Origin: Gulosibacter sp. 10
GTDB taxonomy: Bacteria; Actinomycetota; Actinomycetes; Actinomycetales; Microbacteriaceae
NCBI RefSeq assembly: GCF_900163695.1
Contig: NZ_FUIC01000016.1
Span: 56,692-120,691, forward strand
Reading direction: 5' to 3'
Length of the DNA: 64,000 bases
Positions 50,320 through 62,019 of the stretch are shown piece by piece; within the stretch, counting starts at the first letter, position 1, and every line of letters begins with the position of its first letter. Below the pieces are notes generated by a model. The model ran no database searches and had not been told where the DNA came from. It worked only from the letters and a program-made list of their open reading frames with translations. Made by a program: the position numbers and the translations under genes.

Positions 50320-51624
50320 GTGCGTCGAGCCATGATCACGATCGCCGCGGCGGTCTTCCTCGCAGCCACTACGAGCGGCTGCACGAGCGCATCCCCGCAG
50401 GCGGTGGACGGCTCCGCAGAGTTCGACGACGTGGTCGACCGGATCGAGTCGCTCGAGGGCGTCGAGCACGTCGAGCTGTACGCCAACGAGCGGACCTCGG
50501 CCGCGAGCCTCTCGGTGATGCTCGACGGCACCGTGGAGACGGGGCCGCTCGAGGAGATCGGCGCGGCCGTCTCCGGATTCGTGTCCACCGCGAACGACCG
50601 CGGCTACCAGGCGTCCGAGCCGCTCGTCCGCCACGAGAGCTCCACGTTCTCCTACTTCAACGGCGTCGACCCCGAGATCGTCGGCGAGCAGCTCGGCTAT
50701 TGGATGGCCCTGCAGCAGTTCGGCGCCGAAGCGGTGAAGGTCCGCACCTACACCGGCAACGTCGATGTGCCCGCCTCCGGCCTCCACGCCGATGAGCCCG
50801 CCGAGCCGGTGCAGCAGCAGCCGCCCCGGTACGTGCTCGTCGAGCTCCCCCACGACGAGAGCACCGCCGCGCAGACCGACATCCTCAGCGGCCTCGCCTC
50901 CGTCCGCGACCCCGGCGCGACCGGCGGGCAGTGGGACTTCCTCAACCTCGCCCCGAACACGAAGGGCCAGTACGCCTCACCGAACTTCCCCTCCTCGACC
51001 GAGCTCTCCTATGCGGTGACCGCGGGCAACCACTTCGCCGAGGTCGCCGGGATGGCGAACATCGAGGTGGTGCGCGACCGCGGGCACGATACGCCGCTGC
51101 AGATCCGCATCGCCGTCTTCGACGGCTCGATGGACGGCGTCGACAGCGCCGCGGCGGAGGAGGCCTTCGCCCGGACCCAGGCCTGGCAGCAGCTCAACAC
51201 CCTCATCGCGATGCTCGAGAGCGCGGGCTCGCTCGACTACGGCGTGGAGGTGCTCGCCAACCCGCTCTCGGACGGCGGCAACTTCCAGCTCGAGTTCTCG
51301 GTGCACGGCTGCCAGTTCACGGGCGACCCCGACTGGCCCGTGCTCGCGGGCGAGCTCGACCGGGTCTGGCACGAGAACCGAGCCGCCGAGCGGAAGGACG
51401 CGAACCCCGGCTGCGACGCCGCGCCGACGCCCGATGAGGGGACTCCCGAGGCCGGCGACACCGACGGCGATGCGGGGGCGGACGGCGGCCAGGCCGCGCC
51501 GAGCGCCGAGGGCGGCGAGGACGCGGACGGCGATGAGGACACGGACGACACGACCGCGCCGGGCACGACCGGCGAGGATTCGGCGCACGAGGGCGATTCC
51601 CACCCGGAGGACTCGCGGCCGTAG
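50320..51624 (+). CDS. Putative secreted lipoprotein
   Basis: A 434-residue protein with a type II signal peptide: MRRAMITIAAAVFLAATTSGC, with Cys21 as the lipid-modified residue. Two similar halves of about 170 residues follow, each with alpha/beta periodicity and no recognised domain (first from FDDVVDRIESLEGVEHVEL, second from ILSGLASVRDPGATGG). Residues about 365-434 are a highly acidic Asp/Glu/Gly/Thr tail, probably disordered and exposed at the cell surface. The start is GTG at 50320 with GGGAGG 4 bases upstream. No function is assigned. Confidence 0.75.
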   Translation: MRRAMITIAAAVFLAATTSGCTSASPQAVDGSAEFDDVVDRIESLEGVEHVELYANERTSAASLSVMLDGTVETGPLEEIGAAVSGFVSTANDRGYQASEPLVRHESSTFSYFNGVDPEIVGEQLGYWMALQQFGAEAVKVRTYTGNVDVPASGLHADEPAEPVQQQPPRYVLVELPHDESTAAQTDILSGLASVRDPGATGGQWDFLNLAPNTKGQYASPNFPSSTELSYAVTAGNHFAEVAGMANIEVVRDRGHDTPLQIRIAVFDGSMDGVDSAAAEEAFARTQAWQQLNTLIAMLESAGSLDYGVEVLANPLSDGGNFQLEFSVHGCQFTGDPDWPVLAGELDRVWHENRAAERKDANPGCDAAPTPDEGTPEAGDTDGDAGADGGQAAPSAEGGEDADGDEDTDDTTAPGTTGEDSAHEGDSHPEDSRP

Positions 51625-51666
51625 CGCTCGGATCCGCGTGCTGTAGGGCGGCTGCGCCCGGACGCA

Positions 51667-51680
51667 CGCCGAGGGCGAAC
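51667..51680. promoter_or_regulatory. Candidate ClgR operator upstream of clpC
   Basis: CGCCGAGGGCGAAC fits CGC-N5-GCGAAC, the reverse complement of the ClgR box (GTTCGC-N5-GCG) described in Streptomyces. It lies 99 bases before the clpC start and just upstream of a possible promoter (TACGCT at 51709-51714 as -10). ClgR activates clp genes in Actinobacteria. Confidence 0.45.
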
Positions 51681-51778
51681 AGGGGCGCGAAATCGAGGCG
51701 CCCCGAAGTACGCTCGAATTCAACCTGGCCACCGGTGCAGCACTGGCGCCGGAAACCAGCCCGAAGGAGTCATCCGCA

Positions 51779-54346
<2,568 letters not shown>

Positions 54347-54359
54347 CCGGTCGAACGCC

Positions 54360-54398
54360 GGAACGGCCCCGGGGAGCACTGCTCCCCGGGGCCGTTCC
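54360..54398. terminator. Strong bidirectional hairpin after clpC
   Basis: An 18-bp perfect stem, GGAACGGCCCCGGGGAGC (54360-54377) with 54381-54398, and a 3-base loop. It lies 13 bases past the clpC stop and 11 bases past the gadB stop on the other strand. Confidence 0.82.
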
Positions 54399-54409
54399 GC
54401 ATGTGGCGG

Positions 54410-55801
54410 CTAGTGGTGGAATCCGCCGTCGCCCTCGTCCGGCGCGGCGCCCCGCTCCCGGCGCTCGAGGTAGTCCGTCTCGGCCTTGATATCCGCGACC
54501 AGCGTCCGCGCGAGGTCGCGGCTGAGCCCGTTGCGCACCACGATCCGCTGCACCGTGATGTCGGCGAGGTCGGCCGGCAGCGGATAGGCGGGGATGAGCC
54601 AGCCGCGCATCCGCAGCCGGTCGGAGAGGTCGTAGAGCGTCCAGCCCCGATCCTCCGACTCGGACAGCCGCCACGCGAACACCGGCAGATCCTCCGCGGC
54701 GTTCCACAGCTCGAACTGCGGGAGCGCGCCGATCTCGGCGGCGAGGTACCGGGCCACGTCGATCGTGGCCTGCTGCACGCGGCGGAACCCGTCGAATCCG
54801 AGGCGCAGGAACAGGTAGTACTGCAGCAGCACCTGCGCGCCGGGCCGCGAGAAGTTCAGCGCGAACGTCGGCATGCTGCCGCCGAGGTAGCTCACGTGGA
54901 ACACGAGATCCTCCGGCAGCGCCTCCCTGCTGCGCCACACCACCCAGCCGAGGCCCGGATAGACGAGGCCGTACTTGTGCGCCGAGACGTTGATCGAGGC
55001 CACCCGCCGGACCCGGAAGTCCCACTCCAGCTCAGGCTGCAGGAAGGGCGCGATCATGCCGCCCGAGGCCGCGTCCACGTGGATCTCGATATCGAGCCCG
55101 CGCCGCCGCTCGATCTCATCGAGCGCCTCCGCGATCCGCTTCACCGGCTCGTACATGCCCGTGTAGGTGACGCCGAGGATCGCGACCACGCCGATGGTGT
55201 TCTCGTCCACGTACCGGTCGAGGTCGTGGCCGTCGAGCACCCGATGCTCGGGCGTGATCGGCACGTAGCGGGGCTCGACGTCGAAGTAGTTGCAGAACTT
55301 CTCCCAGCACACCTGCACCGCGGAGGAAAGCACGAGGTTCGGCCGCTCCGTCGACTCGCCCCGGAGCCGGCGCCGGTGCTGCCAGCGGCGCTTGAGCGCG
55401 AGGCCGCCGAGCATGCAGGCCTCCGAGGAGCCGACGGTGGAGGTGCCGAGGGCGCGATCCCCGTCGGGCGCGTGCCACAGGTCCGCGAGCATCCGCCAGC
55501 AGCGCGACTCGATCTCCGCGGTGGCCGGATACTCGTCCTTGTCGATCATGTTCTTGTCGGCCGACTCCGCGTAGAGGCGGTTGGCGTGGTCCTCCATCCA
55601 CGTGCCGACGAAGGTCGCGAGGTTGAGCCGCGCGTTGCCGTCCAGCATCGCCTCGTCGTGCACGAGCTGATAGGCGGTCTCGGGCAGCGACTCGCCGTCG
55701 GGCAGCCGCGTTCGGGGCAGCTCGGTGGCCTCGCCGGGCCGCGCGAAGAGCGGGTTGAGCTCGAGCTGCTCGGAATCGTCGTGGGCGTGATGGCGGGGCA
55801 T
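54410..55801 (-). CDS. gadB: Glutamate decarboxylase
   Basis: A 463-residue PLP enzyme that converts glutamate to 4-aminobutyrate and CO2, consuming a proton. Markers are GTSTVGSSEACMLGG (phosphate-binding region), HVDAASGGMIAPF (Asp that pairs with the PLP nitrogen) and SAHKYGLVYPG with the PLP Lys276, the same number as in E. coli GadB. The C-terminus ends in His-His, as in proteins of the family that close the site at neutral pH. No glutamate/GABA antiporter is adjacent, so a full acid-resistance system is not proven. The ATG at 55801 follows GAGGACCGTC (a GAGGA Shine-Dalgarno). Confidence 0.95.
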   Translation of the reverse strand: MPRHHAHDDSEQLELNPLFARPGEATELPRTRLPDGESLPETAYQLVHDEAMLDGNARLNLATFVGTWMEDHANRLYAESADKNMIDKDEYPATAEIESRCWRMLADLWHAPDGDRALGTSTVGSSEACMLGGLALKRRWQHRRRLRGESTERPNLVLSSAVQVCWEKFCNYFDVEPRYVPITPEHRVLDGHDLDRYVDENTIGVVAILGVTYTGMYEPVKRIAEALDEIERRRGLDIEIHVDAASGGMIAPFLQPELEWDFRVRRVASINVSAHKYGLVYPGLGWVVWRSREALPEDLVFHVSYLGGSMPTFALNFSRPGAQVLLQYYLFLRLGFDGFRRVQQATIDVARYLAAEIGALPQFELWNAAEDLPVFAWRLSESEDRGWTLYDLSDRLRMRGWLIPAYPLPADLADITVQRIVVRNGLSRDLARTLVADIKAETDYLERRERGAAPDEGDGGFHH

Positions 55802-55903
55802 GACGGTCCTCCTCTTCCTCGGCGGGAGGCGCAGCGCCGCCTTCCGCGGTCGATCTTGCCGCGACCATACGCGGGCAGGTTGAGCGGATGCGGATGGCCG
55901 GGC

Positions 55904-56488
55904 TCAGGAGGCCGGCTCGGCGGGATAGGCGACCCGCGCGTCCGCGCCGATCACGGCGCCGGCGCTCAGCTCGGCCGGGTTCGCCTGATGCTGCCCGAGC
56001 ACATGGACGACCGCGCGGCCGTGCGCGAGCAGGTGGTCGGCGATGAGCCGCCGGTGGCAGCGCCACCACACCGCCTCCGAGCACATCACCGCGCAGCGCT
56101 CCGCCGCGCCCCAGCCGAGCAGCACCTTGAGGTCCTCGTGGAACGCGTCGGAAAGCGCGTGATCCGCGTAGTTGTGGAAGCTGCGGTTCTGCCACCAGCC
56201 GTTGACCTCGAAGGGCACGGTGCGGCTGACCGGGCGCCGACCCGTGAGCGCCTCGAGCCGGCGGAGCCGGATGCCCTCGCGGTCGAGCGACTCGGCCAGG
56301 GCATCCGCGTTGAACTGCGGATACCGGTTCGAGCCGGCGAGCTTGCGGACGTCGACGACCGAGCGGATCGAGTGCTCGCGGAGCAGGCCGATGAACTCCT
56401 CGATCGAGTGGTTCGAATGGCCGATGGTGAACAGCCCGGCGCCGGGAGCCGTGTCGGTTCCGGCGCGGGAAGACGCGTCCTCGGGCAT
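55904..56488 (-). CDS. DUF488 family protein
   Basis: A 194-residue protein of the DUF488 family: LFTIGHSNHSIEEFIGLL, VVDVRKLAGSNRYPQFN, and the Cys region VMCSEAVWWRCHRRLIADHL. The two Cys and the Arg/His around CHRRLIA are conserved. The family is widespread; function is unknown, although a role linked to DNA or redox chemistry has been suggested. It is 102 bases upstream of gadB on the same strand and may be co-transcribed. GGAGG stands before the ATG. Confidence 0.88.
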   Translation of the reverse strand: MPEDASSRAGTDTAPGAGLFTIGHSNHSIEEFIGLLREHSIRSVVDVRKLAGSNRYPQFNADALAESLDREGIRLRRLEALTGRRPVSRTVPFEVNGWWQNRSFHNYADHALSDAFHEDLKVLLGWGAAERCAVMCSEAVWWRCHRRLIADHLLAHGRAVVHVLGQHQANPAELSAGAVIGADARVAYPAEPAS

Positions 56489-56605
56489 GCGGCCTCCTTC
56501 CTGCGCTGCCCCTCCATGGAATCACGGGCGGCTGCGGAGCCCGCGCAGGCTCGCATGCCGCCGGCCGCGTCCGCCGCGCATCCGACCGGAACTAAGGTGG
56601 AGCGC

Positions 56606-57862
56606 ATGAGTGCTCGGAGTGCTGGCGACCAGGCGCCGCTGTGGCAGGTGCTGTTCGTCGCGTTCCTCCCGACGTTCATCTACTCGATCGGGCAGGGCGC
56701 GATCGTGCCCATCATCCCCACCGTCGCCGCCTCGCTCGGCGCGGATGTGGCCTTCGCGGGCTTCATCGCCGGCTCGCTCATCATCGGCCAGGCGCTCGGC
56801 AACATCCCCGCCGCGGCCGTCGTGCGCAAGGTGGGGGAACGCCGCGCCATGATCATCGCCTCGCTCGCGACCGTGCTCGGCGCCTCCATCTCGTTCTTCG
56901 CCACGTCGACGTGGATGCTGCTCGCGGGCATCGCGCTGCAGGGGCTCATGACGGCGACCTTTGCCCTCGCGCGGCAGTCGTTCCTCTCCACGTACGTGCC
57001 GCTGCGGTACCGGGCCCGCGCGATGTCCTCGCTGGGCGGCGTGTTCCGCTCGGGCATGTTCGTCGGCCCGTTCCTCGCCGCCTGGCTCATCTCGATGACC
57101 GGCGACCCGCAGAACAACTTCCTCGCGTTCATCGCCTGCTCGCTGCTCGTGGTCGTCGCGCTGCTGATCATGCCCGACATCGAGCGCTACGCGAAGCCGA
57201 ACATGAAGGCCGACAAGGAGCCCGCGCCGCGGCAGACGCTGTGGCAGGTCGTGGTGGCGCGACGGGACGTGCTGCTGCGGCTCGGCCTCGGCGCCGGCTC
57301 GATGATGGCGCTGCGCTCGGCCAGGCAGGTGCTGCTGCCGCTGTGGGGCTACTCCATCGGCATGGATGTCGCGAGCGTCGCCGTGGTCGTGGGCATCGGC
57401 GGCGCGATCGACTTCGCGCTGTTCTTCACGAGCGGCTGGATCATGGACAGGTGGGGTCGGGCCGCGTGCGGGGTCCCCGCGCTCATGGGGCTCGGGCTCG
57501 GATTCCTCGGGCTCGCGTTCGTGCACGACGTGCCCGGCAACGAGGCCTGGTTCGTGGTGATGACGTGCTGGCTGGCGCTCGCGAACGGCATCGGCTCCGG
57601 CATCGTGATGACCCTCGGCGCGGATCTCGCCGACCCGCAGGATCCGGCGCCGTTCCTCGGCGCCTGGCGCACGATCGTGGATGCGTCGGGCGCGACGGTG
57701 CCCTTCGTCGTCTCCGGGCTGGTCGCGCTGGCCGGGCTGCCGGTCACCGCCGCCGCGTTCGGCGTGATCGGCCTGGCGGGCGGCGCGCTCTTCTGGCGCA
57801 ACATCCCCCGCTACATCCAGCCCCCGCCCAAGACCGGCCCCATCGACCTCTCCGGCGAGTAA
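56606..57862 (+). CDS. MFS transporter, probable drug/multi-substrate efflux
   Basis: A 418-residue major facilitator with about 12 helices. LFVAFLPTFIYSIGQGAIVPIIPTVAASLG is TM1, VRKVGERRAMI the loop after TM2, and SGWIMDRWGRAACG the symmetric loop in the second half. The look is of the DHA1-type efflux pumps; no substrate can be named. ATG 56606 is chosen because AAGGTGG stands before it and the first helix follows shortly. It is divergent from the DUF488 gene and convergent with the esterase gene; the repeat array lies in the gap. Confidence 0.85.
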   Translation: MSARSAGDQAPLWQVLFVAFLPTFIYSIGQGAIVPIIPTVAASLGADVAFAGFIAGSLIIGQALGNIPAAAVVRKVGERRAMIIASLATVLGASISFFATSTWMLLAGIALQGLMTATFALARQSFLSTYVPLRYRARAMSSLGGVFRSGMFVGPFLAAWLISMTGDPQNNFLAFIACSLLVVVALLIMPDIERYAKPNMKADKEPAPRQTLWQVVVARRDVLLRLGLGAGSMMALRSARQVLLPLWGYSIGMDVASVAVVVGIGGAIDFALFFTSGWIMDRWGRAACGVPALMGLGLGFLGLAFVHDVPGNEAWFVVMTCWLALANGIGSGIVMTLGADLADPQDPAPFLGAWRTIVDASGATVPFVVSGLVALAGLPVTAAAFGVIGLAGGALFWRNIPRYIQPPPKTGPIDLSGE

Positions 57863-57897
57863 CCCCCTCCTCTCCCTCTCTCCCTCCCCTCCCTCTC

Positions 57898-58144
57898 CGA
57901 ATCTTGGCTACGAATGGTCGGTTCGACGTGCCCGAACCAACCGTTCGTGGCCAAGATTCGGTGGGGGCGGGGAGGCCCGGGCGCCGGGGCGGATTTTGGC
58001 GGTGAAACGTTGGTTTGGGGTGCGTGAGCTCACCGTTTGTGGCCAAGATTCGGAGGGAGTGGAGGATGTCCGGGAGCCGGGACGGATTTTGGCCACGAAT
58101 GGTTGGTCTGCGAGGTGCAGACCGACCATTCGTGGCCAAGATTT
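57898..58144. repeat. Tandem array of three palindromic units, 93-bp period
   Basis: Three hairpin-forming units start at 57898, 57991 and 58084, exactly 93 bases apart, each about 61-63 bases long. Each runs from a form of TTTTGGCCACGAATGGTTGG to its reverse complement, ending GTGGCCAAGATT. The GC-rich spacers are also alike (both end CCGGG, one or two bases, CGGA). The array fills the gap between the convergent MFS and esterase genes and may serve as terminator for both. Confidence 0.85.
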
Positions 58145-58190
58145 CCCCGGGGGAGGGGGCGGAAGGGGGAGGGGAAAGAGGGAGAGGCGG

Positions 58191-59348
58191 TTAGCGGTGG
58201 CGGAGGATGAAGGCCGCCGCCTGCTCGAGCTGCTGCTCGCCGGTGCGGATGCGGCCCGCCGAGGTGAACAGCCCGTGCGCGTGATGCGGCAGGTGGATCA
58301 GCTCCACATGCGTGCCGAGCGTCGCGAGGTGCCGGGCGTACTCCACCGCCTCATCGCCGAGCGGATCCAGGCCCAGCGCGAGGATCCACGCGGGCGGCTG
58401 CGCGCCGGCGGCAGCCACGGCAGGGCCGGTGATTCCGCCCCCTTCGGTGTCGGGGGCTCCCGCACGGCCGAGCGTCGTCGTGTGGGCATCGGCGATCCCG
58501 TCCCGGTCGGGCACGGCCCCTTCGGCGTCGGAGTGTCCCGCACCGCCGGGAGCGGTCGCCCGGGCATCGGCGGCGCCGACGAGGGCGCCGTCTGCGGCTC
58601 CGTCCCGGGCGGCCTCGGCCTCGGCGCGGACACGCAGCAGCGGCGAGACCCGGGGATCGCGCGCATCATCGGGCGAGGCGAGGAAATGCTCGGCGAACCA
58701 CCGCATCGAATCCGCCGTGAGCGGGAAGCCCTCGGCGATGCGCGAGTATCCGGGCGACTCGGCGGAGAGGTCGACCACCGGGTAGAGCAGCACCTGCGCG
58801 ACCACCGACGTGCCGGGCACCTGCATCGACGGCTCGGCGGCGAGGGCCGTGGCGATGCCGCCGCCCGCGCTGTCGCCGACCACGACGATGCGCGATGCAT
58901 CCCAGCCCCGCGACTCCGCCGCATCGCGCACCCACTCGACCGCCGCGCGGCCGTCGAGGTGCGCCGCGGGGAAGCGGTGCTCGGGCCCGAGCCGGTAGTC
59001 GACCGCGACCACGGGCAGCCCGGTGCGGGTCGCCAGCCGGCGGCAGACCGGGTCGTGGGTCGAGAGCGAGCCCATGACCCAGCCGCCGCCGTGCACGAAC
59101 ACGATCACCGCATCCGCCGCCGAGCGCTCCGCGCGGTCGTCGTAGACCCGCACCGCGAAGTCGCCGACGCGCACGTCCTCGACCGAGGCCACCGCATCCG
59201 GCGCCAGCCCGTTGGCCGCGCTCGAGACCTCGTAGTTCCGCCGCGCCTCGGCCATCGTGGCCGCGTCCTGGAAGGACTTGCACCCCGCCTCGCGGAACGC
59301 CGCGATCAGCGGCCGCTGATCCTCGGCGACCCGCTCGAGCGGAATCAT
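58191..59348 (-). CDS. Alpha/beta-hydrolase (HSL-family esterase) with low-complexity insertion
   Basis: A 385-residue esterase of the hormone-sensitive-lipase family. The oxyanion motif is HGGGW (residues 86-90), the nucleophile Ser160 is in GDSAGGG, Asp328 is in LGLDPLGDEA and His358 in HHAHGLF. Residues about 242-316 are an Ala/Gly/Asp/Thr-rich insertion placed between the cap and the Asp strand; without it the length is the usual 310. ATG 59348 overlaps the stop of the monooxygenase gene upstream (ATGA). In this operon it would hydrolyse the ester or lactone made by the monooxygenase. Confidence 0.88.
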   Translation of the reverse strand: MIPLERVAEDQRPLIAAFREAGCKSFQDAATMAEARRNYEVSSAANGLAPDAVASVEDVRVGDFAVRVYDDRAERSAADAVIVFVHGGGWVMGSLSTHDPVCRRLATRTGLPVVAVDYRLGPEHRFPAAHLDGRAAVEWVRDAAESRGWDASRIVVVGDSAGGGIATALAAEPSMQVPGTSVVAQVLLYPVVDLSAESPGYSRIAEGFPLTADSMRWFAEHFLASPDDARDPRVSPLLRVRAEAEAARDGAADGALVGAADARATAPGGAGHSDAEGAVPDRDGIADAHTTTLGRAGAPDTEGGGITGPAVAAAGAQPPAWILALGLDPLGDEAVEYARHLATLGTHVELIHLPHHAHGLFTSAGRIRTGEQQLEQAAAFILRHR

Positions 59349-60829
59349 GCGGGCACCGCCGCGGTGGAGCGGACCACGTAGTCCTCGAACTCGAATGAGC
59401 CGGCCAGGTCGCGGTACTCCTCGACCGTGCCCGACCAGTTGTTGACGACCTTGCCCTTCGAGTTCTTGTACCAGCTCGAGCAGTCGCTCGAGTAGGCGGA
59501 GCCGCGCATCTCGTCCTGCAGCGCCTCGTTGAAGGCGTCGAGCCGGTCGCGGCGCACCTCCACGGACGCGCCCTCGATGCCGGCGGTCTTGCGGAGCGCG
59601 TCGATCACGTAGGCCTGCTGGATCTCGAGCATCGTCACGACCGAGTTGTGGTTGAGGTTCGTGTTGGGGCCGTACATGAGGAACATGTTCGGGAAGCCGT
59701 CGACCGACAGCCCCACGTACGCCTCCGCGTCCTCCTCGCCCCAGCGCTCGGCGAGCGTGACGCCCTCGCGGCCGACGATGCGCAGATCGCCCTGGAAGTT
59801 CTGCGAGTGGAAGCCGGTGCCGTAGATGATCACGTCGGCCTCGTGCTCCACGCCGTCCGCCGTGACGATGCCGCGCTCGGTGAAGTGCGAGATGCCGTCG
59901 GTCACGAGCGACACGTTCTCGCGCAGGAAGGTCGGGTAGTAGGCGGAGGTGCGGAGGATGCGCTTGCAGCCGAACTCGTAGGCGGGGGTGAGCTTCGCGC
60001 GCAGCTCCGGGTCCTCGATCACCGAGTGGAGGTAGTCGATGGCCTCCTGGGCGCCCTCGGCCTGGCCGGAGGTGTTCGAGCGGGTGCGCTCGAAGCCCGC
60101 CTCGCGGAGCTCGTGGATGGCTCGGCGCGAGGCCTCGAAGGTCTCGGGATGCTGCTCGAACGTGTCGAGCTGCTCCTCCGTGAACTCGATCTGCTCGCGC
60201 GGCAGGATGTAGTTCGCCGAGCGCTGGAAGACCTCGAGGCGCTCGGCGTCCTCGGCCACGAACGGCACGTACTGCACGGCCGAGGCGGCGGATCCGATCG
60301 AGATGACCTTCTTGCCCTTGAGATCGACGTCGTGGCGCCATTCGGCGGAGTGGAACTGGATGCCCCGGAAGCGCTCGCGGCCCTCCCACTCGGGGACCTT
60401 CGGCGAGTTGAGCTGGCCCCAGGCGGGGATGAAGAAGTCGGCCGTGTACTCCTCGCCGTTCCGGAGCCGCAGGAACCAGTGCGCCTCCTCCTCGACCCAG
60501 CGGGCCTCGACGATCTCGGCGCCGTAGTGCATGTGCCGCTCGAGGCCGAACGCGTCGCGGAGCTGCTGCTGGTAGCCGAGCATCTCGTCCTGCCCCGCGA
60601 ACATCTTCGAGACGCGCAGGTGCGGGAAGAAGGTGTAGCAGTACACGTGCGCCTGGGTGTCGCAGGCGGCGCCCGGGTACGTGTTGTCGCGCCAGACGCC
60701 GCCGACCGAGTCGGCCTTCTCGAACACGGCGAAGTCGGTCTCGCCGGCGCGGACGAGCTGGGCCGCCATGCCGAGCCCGCCGAATCCGGAGCCGAGGATG
60801 GCCACGCGGTAGTGCTTGGGAGTAGTCAT
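59345..60829 (-). CDS. Flavin-containing Baeyer-Villiger-type monooxygenase
   Basis: A 494-residue class B flavoprotein monooxygenase. The FAD Rossmann motif is GSGFGG (residues 13-18), the second (NADPH) Rossmann motif is GSAASA, and between them lies the Baeyer-Villiger fingerprint FxGxxxHxxxW as FRGIQFHSAEW. The late DVIIYGTGF is also typical. It inserts oxygen next to a ketone, giving an ester or lactone, with NADPH and O2. Downstream lies an esterase with a 4-base overlap, upstream an alcohol dehydrogenase, which gives a coherent route from alcohol to ketone to ester to products. AAGGA stands 8 bases before the ATG. Confidence 0.92.
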   Translation of the reverse strand: MTTPKHYRVAILGSGFGGLGMAAQLVRAGETDFAVFEKADSVGGVWRDNTYPGAACDTQAHVYCYTFFPHLRVSKMFAGQDEMLGYQQQLRDAFGLERHMHYGAEIVEARWVEEEAHWFLRLRNGEEYTADFFIPAWGQLNSPKVPEWEGRERFRGIQFHSAEWRHDVDLKGKKVISIGSAASAVQYVPFVAEDAERLEVFQRSANYILPREQIEFTEEQLDTFEQHPETFEASRRAIHELREAGFERTRSNTSGQAEGAQEAIDYLHSVIEDPELRAKLTPAYEFGCKRILRTSAYYPTFLRENVSLVTDGISHFTERGIVTADGVEHEADVIIYGTGFHSQNFQGDLRIVGREGVTLAERWGEEDAEAYVGLSVDGFPNMFLMYGPNTNLNHNSVVTMLEIQQAYVIDALRKTAGIEGASVEVRRDRLDAFNEALQDEMRGSAYSSDCSSWYKNSKGKVVNNWSGTVEEYRDLAGSFEFEDYVVRSTAAVPA

Positions 60830-60840
60830 GAGTGTGATCC

Positions 60841-62019
60841 TTAGAGAGTAGTGGAGAGCTGTCTGGCCGGCTGCGGCAGCGCCTCGTCTGCGCCGGGCAT
60901 CCGGATGATCTGCCGCAGGACGGTGCCGGCGGCGAGCGCATCCATTCCCTCGTTGATGTCCTCGAGGTCGATGGTGTCGCTGATGAGCCGCTCGAGGGGA
61001 AGGTGCCCTTCGCGCCAGAGCTGCTCGAATCGGGGGATGTCGCGGCTCGGGACCGCGGAGCCCAGGTAGGAGCCGATGACGACCTCCGCGCGCGCGGTGA
61101 GCCTGAGCGGCTCGATCTCGCTCATGGCGCCGGGGGCGGGGAGCCCCACGGTGACGAGCGTGCCGCCGAAGCCGATCATGCGGTAGGCGGTCTCGAAGGC
61201 GCGGGGATGTCCGACGGCCTCGATGACGATGTCGGCGGTGACGCCCTGGTCCACCGCATCCGCCGGCGTGTAGGCGGCGTGCGCGCCCCACTCGCGGGCG
61301 AGGTCGAGCTTGGCCTCGTTCGCGTCGACGGCGATGACCTGGCGGGGCCCGATGCCGAGGGCGGTGAGGAGCGCGGCCATGCCGACGCCGCCGAGGCCGA
61401 CCACGGCGATCGTGTGCCTCGGCTCGAGCTTGGCGGCGTTGAGCACGGCGCCGCCGCCGGTGAGCACCGCGCAGCCGAGCACGGCGGCGATCTCGGGCGG
61501 CACGTCGTCCCCGACGGGCACGACCGAGCGGCGGTCGACGACGGCGTACTCGGCGAAGCCCGAGCAGCCGAGGTGGTGCTTGACGGGCTCCTCGCCTCGG
61601 CGCAGGTGCAGGCTGCCGTCGAGCAGCGTGCCGGCCTCGTTGCTCTGCGAGCCGCGCGAGCAGGGGAGCCGGCCGTCGGTGCCGCACTCGGCGCATTCGC
61701 CGCAGCGGGGGAGGAAGGTGAGCACGACCCGCTGCCCGGGCTCGAGATCCCGCACGCCCTCGCCCACCTGCTCCACGATGCCGGCGGCCTCGTGGCCGAG
61801 CAGCATCGGGACGGGGCGGGGCCGGGAGCCGTTGACGACCGAGAGGTCGGAGTGGCAGATGCTGGCGGCCTCGATGCGCACGAGCAGCTCGTGCTCGCGC
61901 GGGTCGTCGAGCGTGAGCGTGTCGATGCTGATCGGGCGGCTCTGGGCGTAGGGGGCCTCGGCGCCGAGCTCGTTGAGGACGGCGCCGCGAATCGTCCGGG
62001 GGGTCTGCGGTGTGCTCAT
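60841..62019 (-). CDS. Zinc-dependent alcohol dehydrogenase (MDR family)
   Basis: A 392-residue medium-chain dehydrogenase. ICHSDLSVVNG holds the catalytic zinc Cys, GHEAAGIVEQVG the His and Glu, and four Cys in CGECAECGTDGRLPCSRG the structural zinc; VVGLGGVGMAALL is the NAD motif with Asp in AVDANEAK. This is the benzyl/aryl alcohol and mycothiol-dependent branch. It would oxidise the alcohol to the ketone or aldehyde for the monooxygenase encoded 11 bases downstream. ATG 62019 follows GAGGAAG. It is divergent from the regulator gene at 62151. Confidence 0.92.
   Translation of the reverse strand: MSTPQTPRTIRGAVLNELGAEAPYAQSRPISIDTLTLDDPREHELLVRIEAASICHSDLSVVNGSRPRPVPMLLGHEAAGIVEQVGEGVRDLEPGQRVVLTFLPRCGECAECGTDGRLPCSRGSQSNEAGTLLDGSLHLRRGEEPVKHHLGCSGFAEYAVVDRRSVVPVGDDVPPEIAAVLGCAVLTGGGAVLNAAKLEPRHTIAVVGLGGVGMAALLTALGIGPRQVIAVDANEAKLDLAREWGAHAAYTPADAVDQGVTADIVIEAVGHPRAFETAYRMIGFGGTLVTVGLPAPGAMSEIEPLRLTARAEVVIGSYLGSAVPSRDIPRFEQLWREGHLPLERLISDTIDLEDINEGMDALAAGTVLRQIIRMPGADEALPQPARQLSTTL

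Noticed and set aside
57898..58144. Possible CRISPR array
   Set aside because: The units are 61-63 bases long and palindromic throughout, the intervals are similar to each other rather than unique, only three units exist, and no cas gene is near.
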